NCBI RefSeq assembly: GCF_024213555.1
Contig: NZ_JANAVO010000008.1
Coordinates: 62,001 to 126,000 of the forward strand
Direction: 5' to 3'
Length of the DNA stretch: 64,000 bases
Source of the DNA: Allokutzneria sp. A3M-2-11 16
Lineage (GTDB): Bacteria > Actinomycetota > Actinomycetes > Mycobacteriales > Pseudonocardiaceae
The notes beneath the pieces were generated by a model, which saw only the letters and a list, made by a program, of their open reading frames with translations, had not been told where the DNA came from and ran no database searches. Positions 19,073 to 28,088 of the stretch are shown here, one piece after another (position 1 is the stretch's first letter; each line of letters starts with the position of its first letter). Both the position numbers and the translations under genes were made by a program.

Positions 19073-20224
19073 TCACGCCACGGTCTGCGCGGAGAGCAGA
19101 TCCACCACGTCGACCAGGCTGCCGCGCTCGGCGAAGGCGACCCGCTGCCGGTGCGCACCGGACCGGCGGGCCCGCAGCCGCGCCACCAGGTCGATCACCA
19201 GATCCAGGTCACCGCTGTCGGCCAGCTCACCGCGTACCTGCTGCACCAATCGCTCCACCAGCGAGAACGCCCGCACGGTGCGGCCGCTGAAGACGTCGAC
19301 GCCGCGCCCCTCCAGGCCGTCGTGCGCCGCCCGCCACAACGCGGCGCGCAGCTCCGACTGCGGCACCGTCCTGCGCCTGCCACCGCCGAGCAGTGCCTGC
19401 GTGCCCAGCGCCCTGGTCAGCGCGGCGATGAGCACCGCGTCGTCCACGGTCGCCGCGACATCGCAGACGCGCAGTTCGATCGTGGGATGGCGGCACGAGC
19501 GCCGGACGTCCCAATAGATCATGCCGCGGTCCAGCGCGGCCCCGGAGCGCAGCAGCGTGCGCACCGCGGCGTCGTAGTCGTCCACGGAGTCGAAGTGCGG
19601 CGGCGGCCCGGCGGTCGGCCAGCGCCCGAAGATCAGGTAACGCCAGCTGGCGTGCCGGGTGTCCCTGCCGTGCCAGAACGGCGAGTTCGCGCTCATCGCC
19701 AGCAGCGTCGGCAGCCACGGCCGCAGGTGGTTCATCACCCGCAGCGCGCTCTCCGGGTCGGCGACGCCGAGGTGCACGTGGCAGCCGCAGATGCTCTGCC
19801 CGTCGATGAGGGCGCCGTAGCGCTCCGCGATCCGGCGGTAGCGCGGAGCGTCGGTGATGGGCGGGGTCGCCGGGTGCCCGAGCACGGCCGTGCCCGTCGC
19901 GTTGATGCGCATGCCGTCGCGCCTGGCCATCCCGTCGATGGTGCGGCGCAGCGCGGTCAGCTCGTCGTGCAGCGCGCTCATCGTCGAGCACACCGACGAG
20001 GTCGTCTCGACCTGGAACAACGTCATCTCCTGCTGCACCGTCGAGCCCAGGTGGGCCGCTCCGGCGAGCACCGCGGCGGCCCCGGGGACCACGCTCCGGC
20101 TCAGCTCGTCCACCAGCAGGAACTCCTCCTCCACACCCACGGTCACCAGGCCGCCCGCGACCGTCGTCGCGGTCCGTGCCTTGGCCTGGCCATCGGGAGC
20201 GTGGGGAACTTCGACCTGGGTCAC
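19073..20224 (-). CDS. Carboxylate-amine ligase, GCS2 (YbdK/EgtA-like) family
   Basis: A 383-residue ATP-dependent ligase of the glutamate-cysteine ligase 2 family. It has the opening VTVGVEEEFLLVD, the CGCHVHLGV motif and HPTIELRVCDVAATVDDAVL, which carry the metal and ATP ligands. Family members join the gamma-carboxyl of glutamate to an amine. Mycothiol-producing actinomycetes carry several copies, so classical glutathione synthesis is not implied. The GTG at 20224 has GGGGAGG five bases before it and is preferred over the longer open frame. Confidence 0.87.
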   Translation of the reverse strand: MTQVEVPHAPDGQAKARTATTVAGGLVTVGVEEEFLLVDELSRSVVPGAAAVLAGAAHLGSTVQQEMTLFQVETTSSVCSTMSALHDELTALRRTIDGMARRDGMRINATGTAVLGHPATPPITDAPRYRRIAERYGALIDGQSICGCHVHLGVADPESALRVMNHLRPWLPTLLAMSANSPFWHGRDTRHASWRYLIFGRWPTAGPPPHFDSVDDYDAAVRTLLRSGAALDRGMIYWDVRRSCRHPTIELRVCDVAATVDDAVLIAALTRALGTQALLGGGRRRTVPQSELRAALWRAAHDGLEGRGVDVFSGRTVRAFSLVERLVQQVRGELADSGDLDLVIDLVARLRARRSGAHRQRVAFAERGSLVDVVDLLSAQTVA

Positions 20225-20421
20225 ATTGCCCTCCCCAAGGTTGCCCGCCCGCCCTCGGGTGCGAGTGCGGTGCGTGACCAATCCGATGCTAGGAGTGACA
20301 AATGATGTTGGCGAGGCGCGTTGGACGGAACCCGGCCGGTGAATGTTTAGATCTGCCAGCACTTTCCTCAAAGCGCACTTGCGGAGCCCATCAGTGTTTT
20401 CCCCATTCGGCGGTTGCCCTG

Positions 20422-21060
20422 ATGTGGTACCCAATCGGAGTGCTCGCAGACCTGTTCTCCCGTGCCGCTCGCGGTGAGTACCCGGCGCCGGACGGCTCGT
20501 TCCGCGTGGTACCGCCGGGACCGGACGCGCTGTCCGCGGTGATCGCGTTCAGCGCGCACCACGTGATCGTCACCGACGCCGATCCGGACTGGGTCGCTTC
20601 GGTACTCCCGGCCGATCTCTCGGCTCCGCTGAACCCGCCGTTCCTCACCGAGCTGTGCGCGAAGACCGGGCGGGTGGTCAACAACATCGACCAGGTCCTG
20701 GTCGCGGACTCCCTCGACGGCACCCCGGACCTCGACCTGGCGCCCGCGATCGACTCCTCGCACGAACGCGCGGTCCGCGCCTACGGCCTGCGGACCGATG
20801 TCCGGGTCTGGACGTGCCCCGGCGGCATGGTGCTGATCGGGCGCGGGCTCGGCGGCCGGTGGGAGGTCGCGGCCGAGGTCGACGAGAGCGCCAGGGTGAG
20901 GGGCCTCGGCCGGGCGCTGTTCACCGCGGCGCGGATGCTCGTCCCGCCGGGTGAGCCGGTGTGGGCGCAGGTCGCGCCGGGCAACGCGGCCTCGGCGCGG
21001 GCCGTGTTGGCCTCCGGCTACCGCCCGGTGGGGGCGGAGGCGCTGCTCCTGCGCGGTTGA
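20422..21060 (+). CDS. GNAT-family N-acetyltransferase
   Basis: A 212-residue protein. The C-terminal half has the GNAT acetyl-CoA motif (RVRGLGRALFTAARMLVPP) and a final beta-strand unit (GNAASARAVLASGYRPVGAE). The N-terminal ~110 residues are less conserved and probably shape the acceptor site. The substrate is unknown. The chosen ATG lacks a strong ribosome site. The gene ends inside the 3' end of the converging EAL/GGDEF gene (43-base overlap). Confidence 0.8.
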   Translation: MWYPIGVLADLFSRAARGEYPAPDGSFRVVPPGPDALSAVIAFSAHHVIVTDADPDWVASVLPADLSAPLNPPFLTELCAKTGRVVNNIDQVLVADSLDGTPDLDLAPAIDSSHERAVRAYGLRTDVRVWTCPGGMVLIGRGLGGRWEVAAEVDESARVRGLGRALFTAARMLVPPGEPVWAQVAPGNAASARAVLASGYRPVGAEALLLRG

Positions 21061-22721
21061 GCGACGGTGCCGCGCAGGACGTCGACCCGGTCGGAGCCGG
21101 GGCGGCCGAGCACCCAGCTCGATCCGGTCAGCGCTTTCGCCTGCCGCTTCAACGGGGCGAGCAGCCGGGACACCTCGCGGTAGCCCGGCACGGTCCCGCC
21201 CGCGCACACCAGCGTCGCCAGCGACACCGTCACCGCGCGCCCCTCCACCTGGTAGTGCCCGTCCAGCATGGCCCGCGCGAAGCCGACCAGGTCGTCGACG
21301 TCGACCACCGCGAGGAAGTCGTCCCCGCCGACGTGGCCGACGTAGGCCGATCGCAGCGCCGCGGCCGAATCGGCCAAACGCCTGCCCACCAAGCGGATCA
21401 GGTCATCGCCCGCCGCGAACCCCGCGGCGTCGTTGACGAACTTGAACCCGTCGACGTCCAGCCAGCACATCGCGAAGATCTGCCCGGCGACGATCCGGCG
21501 GTCCACCTCGCGCGCCACGGCGTCGCTGCCGGGCAGCCGGGTCAGCGGGCTCAGCGCGGCGGCCTCCTCGACCTTCATCTCCGCAAGCCCCCGGAACAGG
21601 TCCGACAGCCGCACGATTCCCATGCAGCGCAAGGAGTTGTCCACCACGACGATATCGTCGTAGCGCCGCTCGGAACCGCTCATGCTGAGGTGCAGCGCGT
21701 CCATCGCGGTGCTGTTGGTCGCCACCAGCACCGGGTGGTCGGCCAGTCGCGACGCGTGCCGTTTGGCGTGCAGCGCGTGCCCGTACGGCCCGGTCACCGC
21801 GAGCAGGAAGCGGTTCCGATCGATGCTCCACTGTGGACTGCGGTTCTCGTCGACCAGGACCACGCTGGTCACCTCGGGCCGGTTCACCAGCACCGAGCGC
21901 ACCTCGTCCGCGGTCGCCTCGACGGAGAGCATCGTCGCCGGGTGCAGGAACTCGGTCACCACCGGTCCGGCCGCGATCGGCAGCTCGGCGACGTCGGAGA
22001 CCTCGGCGGCGAGCGAGACCCGGGTCGTCGGGCGCCTCGCGGCAGGTGCGACGAGATCGCCTTGGACGAGCTGAATCCTGTTGCCCCGTAACGCTTTGAG
22101 CTGAGCCGCCGTGTGCACGCCGGTGGCGGCGAGGGTGGTTCGGGTGCGGCGGCAGAAGAGCGCCATCGCTTCCACGAACGCGAGCCCGCGCTGCTGGTCC
22201 GGCAGTCCCGCGATGGTGCGCGGGTCGAGCTTGACGATGTCCACTTCGGCGGCCAGCAGCAGTGACAGCGACACGTCACCGCCGTCCCACGCGACCCTGT
22301 ACCCGGCCGCCCGTAATCGCCGCAGTTCGTCGAGCAGTTCCCCGTAGTCGGTTTCGCGCAGCTGTCCGCCGACCTCGATCACCAGCTCGTGCGGGCGCCG
22401 TCCCAGCTCGCACAGAACGTGGTGCAACCGCTCGACCCCGGCCGGGTAGGTCGCCACGGTCCGGGCGAGCAGGTTGAGGTGCAAGGGAAGCAGCGTCTCG
22501 TGCTCGGCGCTGGCGCGCGCGGCGAACACCGCGAGTTCGATGTCGAGTTCGGGTGACCGCTCGGCGGGCTGGTCGTCGGGGGTCGGGTGGACCAGCACCT
22601 CGATGGCGACGACGCCACCGGTGTTGAGGTTGACCAAGGGCTGGAAGGCACACCGCGGGTTCTCCAGCGACGCAGGCACGGGGCCGATGATGCCGGGTCT
22701 CGCCGAAACCCACGAGGGCAT
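21018..22721 (-). CDS. EAL-CBS-GGDEF protein with degenerate catalytic motifs
   Basis: A 567-residue cytoplasmic protein. The order is unusual: an EAL-like domain first (about 25-230), a CBS-type pair in the middle (about 255-400), and a GGDEF-like domain last (about 415-540). The EAL core is decayed: EVLVHP replaces ExLxR, WDGGD replaces DDFGTG, and ATGVHT replaces AEGVET. The lysine of VDIVKLD remains. The GGDEF signature is GGDDF. It is therefore more likely a cyclic-di-GMP or ligand-binding sensor than a phosphodiesterase; a weak cyclase activity cannot be excluded. It starts 11 bases after the lycopene cyclase homologue and is probably co-transcribed with it. Confidence 0.85.
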   Translation of the reverse strand: MPSWVSARPGIIGPVPASLENPRCAFQPLVNLNTGGVVAIEVLVHPTPDDQPAERSPELDIELAVFAARASAEHETLLPLHLNLLARTVATYPAGVERLHHVLCELGRRPHELVIEVGGQLRETDYGELLDELRRLRAAGYRVAWDGGDVSLSLLLAAEVDIVKLDPRTIAGLPDQQRGLAFVEAMALFCRRTRTTLAATGVHTAAQLKALRGNRIQLVQGDLVAPAARRPTTRVSLAAEVSDVAELPIAAGPVVTEFLHPATMLSVEATADEVRSVLVNRPEVTSVVLVDENRSPQWSIDRNRFLLAVTGPYGHALHAKRHASRLADHPVLVATNSTAMDALHLSMSGSERRYDDIVVVDNSLRCMGIVRLSDLFRGLAEMKVEEAAALSPLTRLPGSDAVAREVDRRIVAGQIFAMCWLDVDGFKFVNDAAGFAAGDDLIRLVGRRLADSAAALRSAYVGHVGGDDFLAVVDVDDLVGFARAMLDGHYQVEGRAVTVSLATLVCAGGTVPGYREVSRLLAPLKRQAKALTGSSWVLGRPGSDRVDVLRGTVAQPRRSSASAPTGR

Positions 22722-22732
22722 TCATCGCTTGT

Positions 22733-23881
22733 TCACGCAGACGTCATTCCGATGGCCAGGGCGGCGACCCTCGCGCGCAACGGGGCCGGTGCGGCGCTGA
22801 TCACCGCGGTCATCGCGCGCAGGGTGCCTGGAAGGTCGCAACGCCCTGCCAGGTAACGGTTCTGCAAGTGGGAAGAAGTGCGGAAGAACGCCTCGAAGAA
22901 CTGCGGAACCTCGGCCGCCGACAACCCCAGCAACACTCGCAACCCCACCCGCCGCAACCCGTGCACCGCGAGCGCACGCGCAGGCCACACCGTCCGCCAA
23001 CCAACGCGCGACGCTTCCCCTTTGTCGAGTCCCAGCGCGAGCGCCTGCGCCAAGCGAGGAGCGAGCGTCAGCGAGCCCGCGACGCTGTAACCCGTCGCCG
23101 GGTGCACGAAGGGCGCCGCAGCGCCGAAGGGCACGACGCGCTGCGGCCGGGGGAGCGGATCGTCCATCGGGAAGCGAACCCGCTCCCACCGCTCGTCCCC
23201 GCACAAGGTTATGTCGTTGCGCCGCAACCGATTCATCAGCCGGTCGTGCAGTTCCCGGTGACTCATCGCGGGGCGGTCGGCGAGCGAGGTCTCTTCGAGC
23301 AGTACTTCGTCGGCGTTGAGCGGCACCGCGTACAGGAAGCTCGGCGCGCCTTCGTGCTTTTCGCGCCAGTCCATGAACAGTGCTTCGTCCTTCTGGACGA
23401 ACCCCTGTTCCCGCAAGGGAATCACGACTCCCACCGCTGACTGCTCGGCGGGCGGGCGACGCCGCGTTGTGCCGAGGAGCGCCTGCTGGCTCCCGGTCGC
23501 GTCGACAACGATTCGGGCTCTGATCCGGTTTCCGTTGTCCAGCAACACTGTTGTCGCTTCTCGGTCGTGATGCGCCTTCAGCGCGCGCGCCTGCTGAACC
23601 GCGATCCTGTCGTCGTCCATGTCCGCGCGGAGGGCTTCGTTGTCGATCACCGCGTACTGCCGGTCGACGATGTGTTCGGTGAGCGCCCCCGCGCGTGTGC
23701 GTTCGCTGCGGAAGGCCAGCGGCACGCCTTGCGGCAGCTCGTCAGCCCAGGACGCGTACGTCGCCCGCCACGGCTTCCCCGCCGCAGGGTCAACGATGGC
23801 CGTGCGGAGCCCGAGGCGCGCGGTTGCGTTGGCGAGGGCGCTTCCGGCAGGGCCTGCTCCCGCCACTAGCACGTCCAACAT
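22733..23881 (-). CDS. Lycopene cyclase family flavoprotein (CrtY/CrtL type)
   Basis: A 382-residue FAD/NAD-binding protein. The dinucleotide motif DVLVAGAGPAGSALA is at the very N-terminus. The cyclase signatures are present: FLYAVPLNADEVLLEETSLADRP, and the late VHPATGYSVA, which aligns with the conserved HPATGY of lycopene beta-cyclases. It would close beta-rings on lycopene or a similar carotenoid or isoprenoid at the membrane. No other carotenoid gene (crtE, crtB, crtI) is in the window, so its substrate must come from genes elsewhere. An EAL/GGDEF gene follows directly. Confidence 0.85.
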   Translation of the reverse strand: MLDVLVAGAGPAGSALANATARLGLRTAIVDPAAGKPWRATYASWADELPQGVPLAFRSERTRAGALTEHIVDRQYAVIDNEALRADMDDDRIAVQQARALKAHHDREATTVLLDNGNRIRARIVVDATGSQQALLGTTRRRPPAEQSAVGVVIPLREQGFVQKDEALFMDWREKHEGAPSFLYAVPLNADEVLLEETSLADRPAMSHRELHDRLMNRLRRNDITLCGDERWERVRFPMDDPLPRPQRVVPFGAAAPFVHPATGYSVAGSLTLAPRLAQALALGLDKGEASRVGWRTVWPARALAVHGLRRVGLRVLLGLSAAEVPQFFEAFFRTSSHLQNRYLAGRCDLPGTLRAMTAVISAAPAPLRARVAALAIGMTSA

Positions 23882-23905
23882 TTGCTTCTCCTCGCCCGAG
23901 CGCGC

Positions 23906-25030
23906 TCAGAAGGGTGCGGGTTCGGCGATCGGCTCCATTTCCGTCTTGTAGGTCTTGCCTCTGGGTGTGGTCCAGGTGTGCGTGCCGTCGGGAAGATTGT
24001 CGCATCGCCAGTTGGATTCGTGCTTCATGCGGTGGTGGTGGCGGCACTTCGGCCGGAGGTTGTCGATGGTGGTGTTGGTCCCGTTGAAGGGGCAGCAGTG
24101 GTCGATGTCGCAGCGGTGGGAGGGTTGGTTGCAGCCGATGGCGGTGCAGGTGGGGTAGCGAGCCTGGAGCAGTTCCCGCATCTGCGCGGTGGGCTTGTAG
24201 GTGGTTTTGCCGATCTGTTCGGCGATGCCGGTCATCGGGTCGGTTTTGATCCATTTCCAGATGCCGTTGGCGGCGGTGGTGCGTGCGAGTTCGGCGGGGA
24301 TGGGTCCGTATCCGGCGAGTTCGGCGGGGTCGTTGGTCAAGCCCAAGGCTGTGGTGAGGGGCATGGTGATGTGGACACGCACCTCGCCTTGCGGTGCGGC
24401 GGTCTCGTTGCCTAGAAACAGGTCGGTGGCGACGTCGGCGCGTTTCTGGTCGAGGGTGCGGTCGTCTTTAGGCAACGCCCGCGCGATGCGGTCGATACGG
24501 TCGAAGGCCAACGCTGCGTCAACGGCGGACATGACCAGACGCAGTGAGCACATGCCGTCATCCAGGACGAATTTCTCCACCAACCGCTGCTTGCGCTTCT
24601 CCTGGTGGCGGCGGAGGGCGGCTTCGGCGTCGAGTTTGTGGATGTAGCGTTTGGCATACCGTTGGGTGGCGGGGTGGTTGTTGACGGCGGCGTGGGTGAT
24701 CAGGGCGGGTTCGGCGGTGGTGGCGTCGACTGCGGTGAGGACGCTGAGTTGGTCGACGATCATCAACGCCTTGCCCTCATCAATCCGACCATCCGCCAAC
24801 GCTTCCAGCACACCCGGGCGCGCGACGAGGTCAAGGGCCCGCCCCAGCAACCGGTTGCCCTTCACCTGCGTGACATGCAACAGCGGCATCAAGATATCGG
24901 CCGCGTACTGCTGATCATGCGGACTGAGTTGGTGGAAGAAGGCGGCCACGAGTTCGTCGAATTTCGCGATCGCGGCCCCGATTCCGATGTAGGAGGCGAG
25001 GATGTGGTCTTCGATATCAGCAGGGGGCAT
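23906..25030 (-). CDS. DUF222/13E12-repeat HNH endonuclease-like protein
   Basis: A 374-residue protein of the actinobacterial REP13E12 group. The DUF222 region fills the N-terminal ~290 residues. The C-terminal HNH domain reads CDIDHCCPFNGTNTTIDNL and CRHHHRMKHESNWRC, with paired cysteines for zinc and the catalytic D-H. Such proteins are dispersed and often variable in copy number; they behave like homing or mobile nuclease genes. The gene shows more A/T and poorer codon bias than its neighbours, in line with transfer. A long inverted repeat lies upstream. Confidence 0.88.
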   Translation of the reverse strand: MPPADIEDHILASYIGIGAAIAKFDELVAAFFHQLSPHDQQYAADILMPLLHVTQVKGNRLLGRALDLVARPGVLEALADGRIDEGKALMIVDQLSVLTAVDATTAEPALITHAAVNNHPATQRYAKRYIHKLDAEAALRRHQEKRKQRLVEKFVLDDGMCSLRLVMSAVDAALAFDRIDRIARALPKDDRTLDQKRADVATDLFLGNETAAPQGEVRVHITMPLTTALGLTNDPAELAGYGPIPAELARTTAANGIWKWIKTDPMTGIAEQIGKTTYKPTAQMRELLQARYPTCTAIGCNQPSHRCDIDHCCPFNGTNTTIDNLRPKCRHHHRMKHESNWRCDNLPDGTHTWTTPRGKTYKTEMEPIAEPAPF

Positions 25031-25160
25031 GCTTCTATTTTAGCTGGTCAGAATAGGTGATCATGGCTCTAAGGAGTGAACTTCCCAAGCACCCCAACGG
25101 TTTCAGAAACCAACACCGAAAAAAAGCAAGCCCCAGCAACAGAAAGCCGCCAACGAAACC

Positions 25161-25275
25161 GGTCGGCTTTACCTGGGGAGCGCGTGCCATACGCTCCCCC
25201 GCGAGGGCCGGGGTTCCATCCCGTGCCCCCGAGAGGCCCAAGGGCACGCGCAAGGGGCCCCAGGTCAAGCCGACC
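25161..25275. repeat. 115-base nested inverted repeat upstream of the HNH gene
   Basis: Arms 25161-25178 and 25258-25275 (18 bases, one mismatch) enclose a second arm pair, GCGCGTGCC and GGCACGCGC. Together they can form a long cruciform or RNA hairpin. The right arm runs through the stop codon of the DUF2000 gene. It may act as that gene's terminator, or be a structured repeat left by a mobile element. Confidence 0.65.
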
Positions 25276-25756
25276 CCCGCTGGTACCGGTGCGAGCTGGA
25301 AGCCCAGCCTCGCAAGCCGGAAGCCAAGCCAAAAGCCCCAAGAACCTCACCCTGCAAAGACAACCCCTTCAAAGCCTTGTCCACCGCGTTCCGCGACCCG
25401 AACACCGCGAACCCGACCAAGTTCAGCTCCGCAGTCTCCACCGCCCGCACCTGCGCCCGGTTGTCCGAGTCGTTGCTCGTCGCGAACAGCTCCTCCGTGT
25501 ACACCGCCACCGCGAGATCGCGTTCCAAGGCCCGCCGATGTGCTTCCTTGATCCCATCCGAGTCCGCCGCGTACACGAGCACGGGCAGGCCGAACATGGG
25601 CAGGTACTTCACGCCGGAGGCGTCCTCGTAGGGCTCGCCGACGGTTTCCGGGCAGCCGACGGCCACGCCGCTGCTGAGGAACGCGGTCACGTTCAGCTTC
25701 TGCCAGACGGCCAGGTCCTCGCGCACCACGACGGCGATCTTGGTCTTCGTTCCCAT
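25265..25756 (-). CDS. DUF2000 domain protein
   Basis: A 163-residue protein matching the DUF2000 family (KIAVVVREDLAVWQKLNVTAF at the start, then the central YEDASGVKYLPMFGLPVLVY and EELFATSNDSDNRAQV). The fold is distantly related to peptidyl-tRNA hydrolase 2, but no activity is established. The C-terminal ~25 residues are extra and run into an inverted repeat. Alternative starts exist at 25765 and 25774. It is divergent, 51 bases apart, from an AraC regulator gene, which suggests that regulator controls it. Confidence 0.8.
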   Translation of the reverse strand: MGTKTKIAVVVREDLAVWQKLNVTAFLSSGVAVGCPETVGEPYEDASGVKYLPMFGLPVLVYAADSDGIKEAHRRALERDLAVAVYTEELFATSNDSDNRAQVRAVETAELNLVGFAVFGSRNAVDKALKGLSLQGEVLGAFGLASGLRGWASSSHRYQRGSA

Positions 25757-25807
25757 GCCGTCCATCCTGTGCATGCCGTCTTGAACGCTGGCGCGCACAA
25801 TGTAGGG

Positions 25808-26626
25808 GTGCCCAAGGAGTGGAGCTGTTACTGGCGCGCGGCGGACCGGCCGATCGAGGTCATGCGTGCCCGCTTCGACCGGCACGTCTACCACCGGCAC
25901 AGCCACGACGGGTACTCCTTCGGGATCACCGAACGCGGGGCGCAGGGTTTCACCTGCCGGGGTGGCGGTCACGTCAGCGCCGAGGGCATGGTGATGGCGT
26001 TCAACCCCGACGACCCGCACGACGGGCGCTCGGCGACGGAGCCGGGGTTCACCTACCGGATCGTCCACATTGGACCGGAGCTCGTCGCCGATGTGCTCGC
26101 GGACGCGACCGGGCACCGCGACGCGCCGTTGTTCTCCGCGCCGGTGCTGGAAGATCCCGTGCTGGGCGCGGCGCTGCGCAGGCTGAGCGCGGCGCTGGTG
26201 GAGAACAGGGGCCGCTTGGAACAGGATGAGGCGGTGACCGCCGCCGTGCTCGCGATGGCCAGGCGGGGCAACACGAGCCCGCCCGTGGTGCGACCGGAGT
26301 CGGCGCCGGTGGACCGGGCGCGGGAGTTGCTGCACGCCGAGTTCCACCGCAACATCGGAGCCGCCGAGCTGGCCGCCGTCGCGGGGTGCAGCAGGCACGC
26401 CTTGCACCGTGGTTTCCTTGCCACGTATGGGATGGCGGCCAGTGACTACCAGCGTCAGGTGCGGTTGCGGGCGGCCAGGCGGCTGCTGGAGCGGGGCCGC
26501 CCGCCCGCCGAGGTCGCGGCCGAGGTGGGGTTCGCCGACCAACCCCACCTCACCCGCTGGTTCTCCCGCTACTACGGCATCACCCCCGCCGCCTACCGGT
26601 CCAGCACCGTGATCACCGGCCGCTGA
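25808..26626 (+). CDS. AraC-family transcriptional regulator
   Basis: A 272-residue regulator. An N-terminal cupin (about 15-100; HVYHRHSHDGYSFGI and GFTYRIVHIGPE) is followed by a C-terminal double helix-turn-helix (about 175-268) ending in AEVGFADQPHLTRWFSRYYG, the AraC signature. The cupin probably senses a small effector. The GTG at 25808 begins the conserved part; the frame is open much further upstream across the DUF2000 gene and that part is not real. It converges with a methyltransferase gene, overlapping it by 34 bases. Confidence 0.88.
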   Translation: MPKEWSCYWRAADRPIEVMRARFDRHVYHRHSHDGYSFGITERGAQGFTCRGGGHVSAEGMVMAFNPDDPHDGRSATEPGFTYRIVHIGPELVADVLADATGHRDAPLFSAPVLEDPVLGAALRRLSAALVENRGRLEQDEAVTAAVLAMARRGNTSPPVVRPESAPVDRARELLHAEFHRNIGAAELAAVAGCSRHALHRGFLATYGMAASDYQRQVRLRAARRLLERGRPPAEVAAEVGFADQPHLTRWFSRYYGITPAAYRSSTVITGR

Positions 26627-27591
26627 CCGAACAGGCTGACCTGCCGCCGCTCGCCGCCCAGGTCGATGTGCTCCGGCAGCAACAGGACCATGCGCGGCGC
26701 GGAGAACCGAAGCGTTCCCCGTGTCGCGACCTGCCGGTCCCACGGCGGGTTGCTGACGATCACGTCGGGCCTGCGCAGCGGCGAGCGCCCGGCGTCCGCG
26801 ATCGCCCAGTGCACGCGCCCCGCCGGGTCGTTGCTCCTGGCCACCGCGACCGCGCGGGGGTCGATGTCCGCACCGACCGCGATCACTCCCGGGACGGAAG
26901 CCGCTTCGATCGGGATGGTGCCCGCCCCACAGCACGGGTCGAAGAGCACGTCGCCCGGCCTGAGCCCGGCGAGCCGGATCATCGCGGCGGCCAGCGGCGG
27001 GTGCAGCGAGCCGGGGACGCTCGTCGTGCGGTACTCCCGCCGGTGCAGCGGCCGCTCGGCGATCCGGACCGCGATCGTGGCTTCGTCGCCCGTCACGGTC
27101 ACCCGCCACGACAGGCAGTTCGCCGGTGGCGCCCCGGTTCTGCGTGCCCAATAGGGCAGCCGCAACCGCCGCGCGAGACGGGCTCCCACCGCGTCCTCGA
27201 TGTCGAAGCGCGAGTAGTTCCGCTTGCCGAGCGCCGACGCCGAGACATCGACGCCGGTGTGAGTTTCCTTTCCGCCGCACAGGATTCTGTCGCGCAGCGT
27301 CTGGTCGAGGTCGATCAGGTCGACCGCCGCCGTGAACGCGGTGAGGTCGGCACGCGTCCTGCCGATCCCCTTCGCGACGGTGGCGACGACGAACACGTCA
27401 TCCGCGGTGCGGAGGGCGAGCGGGTTGAGGTAGTCGCGGAACCACACCTCGCGGTGCCCGACTCGCTCAACGGTGCCGCCGATCTCCTCGGCGAGCACGT
27501 CCTCGATCCCCCGCAGTGTCCGCGCCACAAGGCGCACAGGTTCTTCTCCCACGCTGAGGCTCGGGGCGGCCCAAACGTGGCCGTCCCGCAT
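26593..27591 (-). CDS. THUMP-domain RNA N2-guanine methyltransferase (Trm14/RlmL-like)
   Basis: A 332-residue protein. An N-terminal THUMP region (about 15-150; RTLRGIEDVLAEEI) for RNA binding precedes a Rossmann methyltransferase. SAM motif I is DVLFDPCCGAGTIPIEA, and the catalytic motif IV is NPPW (VIVSNPPWDRQ), typical of N2-guanosine methylases of tRNA or 23S rRNA. The C-terminal tail LFGQRPVITVLDR is short. The exact RNA target is open. It overlaps the 3' end of the AraC gene on the other strand by 34 bases. Confidence 0.85.
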   Translation of the reverse strand: MRDGHVWAAPSLSVGEEPVRLVARTLRGIEDVLAEEIGGTVERVGHREVWFRDYLNPLALRTADDVFVVATVAKGIGRTRADLTAFTAAVDLIDLDQTLRDRILCGGKETHTGVDVSASALGKRNYSRFDIEDAVGARLARRLRLPYWARRTGAPPANCLSWRVTVTGDEATIAVRIAERPLHRREYRTTSVPGSLHPPLAAAMIRLAGLRPGDVLFDPCCGAGTIPIEAASVPGVIAVGADIDPRAVAVARSNDPAGRVHWAIADAGRSPLRRPDVIVSNPPWDRQVATRGTLRFSAPRMVLLLPEHIDLGGERRQVSLFGQRPVITVLDR

Positions 27592-27782
27592 CGCCGGTGG
27601 CGGGAGATCCGCGCGCTACCGGCGGCAGCTCAGCGTCGGTGCATGAAGAAGAACACGCGCGCACCGTAGCCGTGGGTGCGCCGGAGTGCGACCGGTTTTT
27701 CGGGCGCCCAGAAGGACTTTCGCCTTTCGGTCGAGAGCGCAATGCTGTCGCCCGCGCCGAGCGGTCTGCTATCCCTGATCGG

Positions 27783-28088
27783 GTGAAGATCATCAGTGTG
27801 CTGACGATCATGGGCTCCCTCCTGCTCTGTCCGTCGGCCAGTGCGGCGGAGAAGAAGCTGGACTGCGTGAAGGTGTGGGACGACAACGCCGCCATCGGTG
27901 GGCGGGCCCACGCCAGGAACGAGTGCGCGGGGCCAGCCGAGTTCAAGTTCGTGATCAACAACGACACCGACTGCCCGTACCGGAAGGCGGGCAAGGACGT
28001 GAAGCTGTCCTGTCCCTACGGTTCCCCCTTCGCCGGACTGGAGAAGGTGCTGATCAAGTACAAGGGCAAGGAGTACGTCAACCGATGA
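27783..28088 (+). CDS. Small secreted protein, first of a tandem paralogous pair
   Basis: A 101-residue protein with a signal peptide (VLTIMGSLLLCPSASAA) and a mature part of about 77 residues with four cysteines (DCVKVW, NECAG, TDCPY, LSCPY). The core blocks FVINND and LIKYKGKEYVN recur in the next gene. I do not recognise the family. The GTG at 27783 is inferred from the start of the signal peptide. The start codon of the second copy overlaps its stop by 4 bases, so the two are co-expressed. Confidence 0.65.
   Translation: MKIISVLTIMGSLLLCPSASAAEKKLDCVKVWDDNAAIGGRAHARNECAGPAEFKFVINNDTDCPYRKAGKDVKLSCPYGSPFAGLEKVLIKYKGKEYVNR

Noticed and set aside
22733-23881. A carotenoid gene cluster around the lycopene cyclase homologue
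   Set aside because: No phytoene synthase, desaturase or prenyltransferase gene is in the neighbourhood.
25076-25807. Upstream extension of the AraC reading frame
   Set aside because: It runs antisense through the DUF2000 gene and the inverted repeat and has no conserved content. The family-like part begins at the GTG at 25808.
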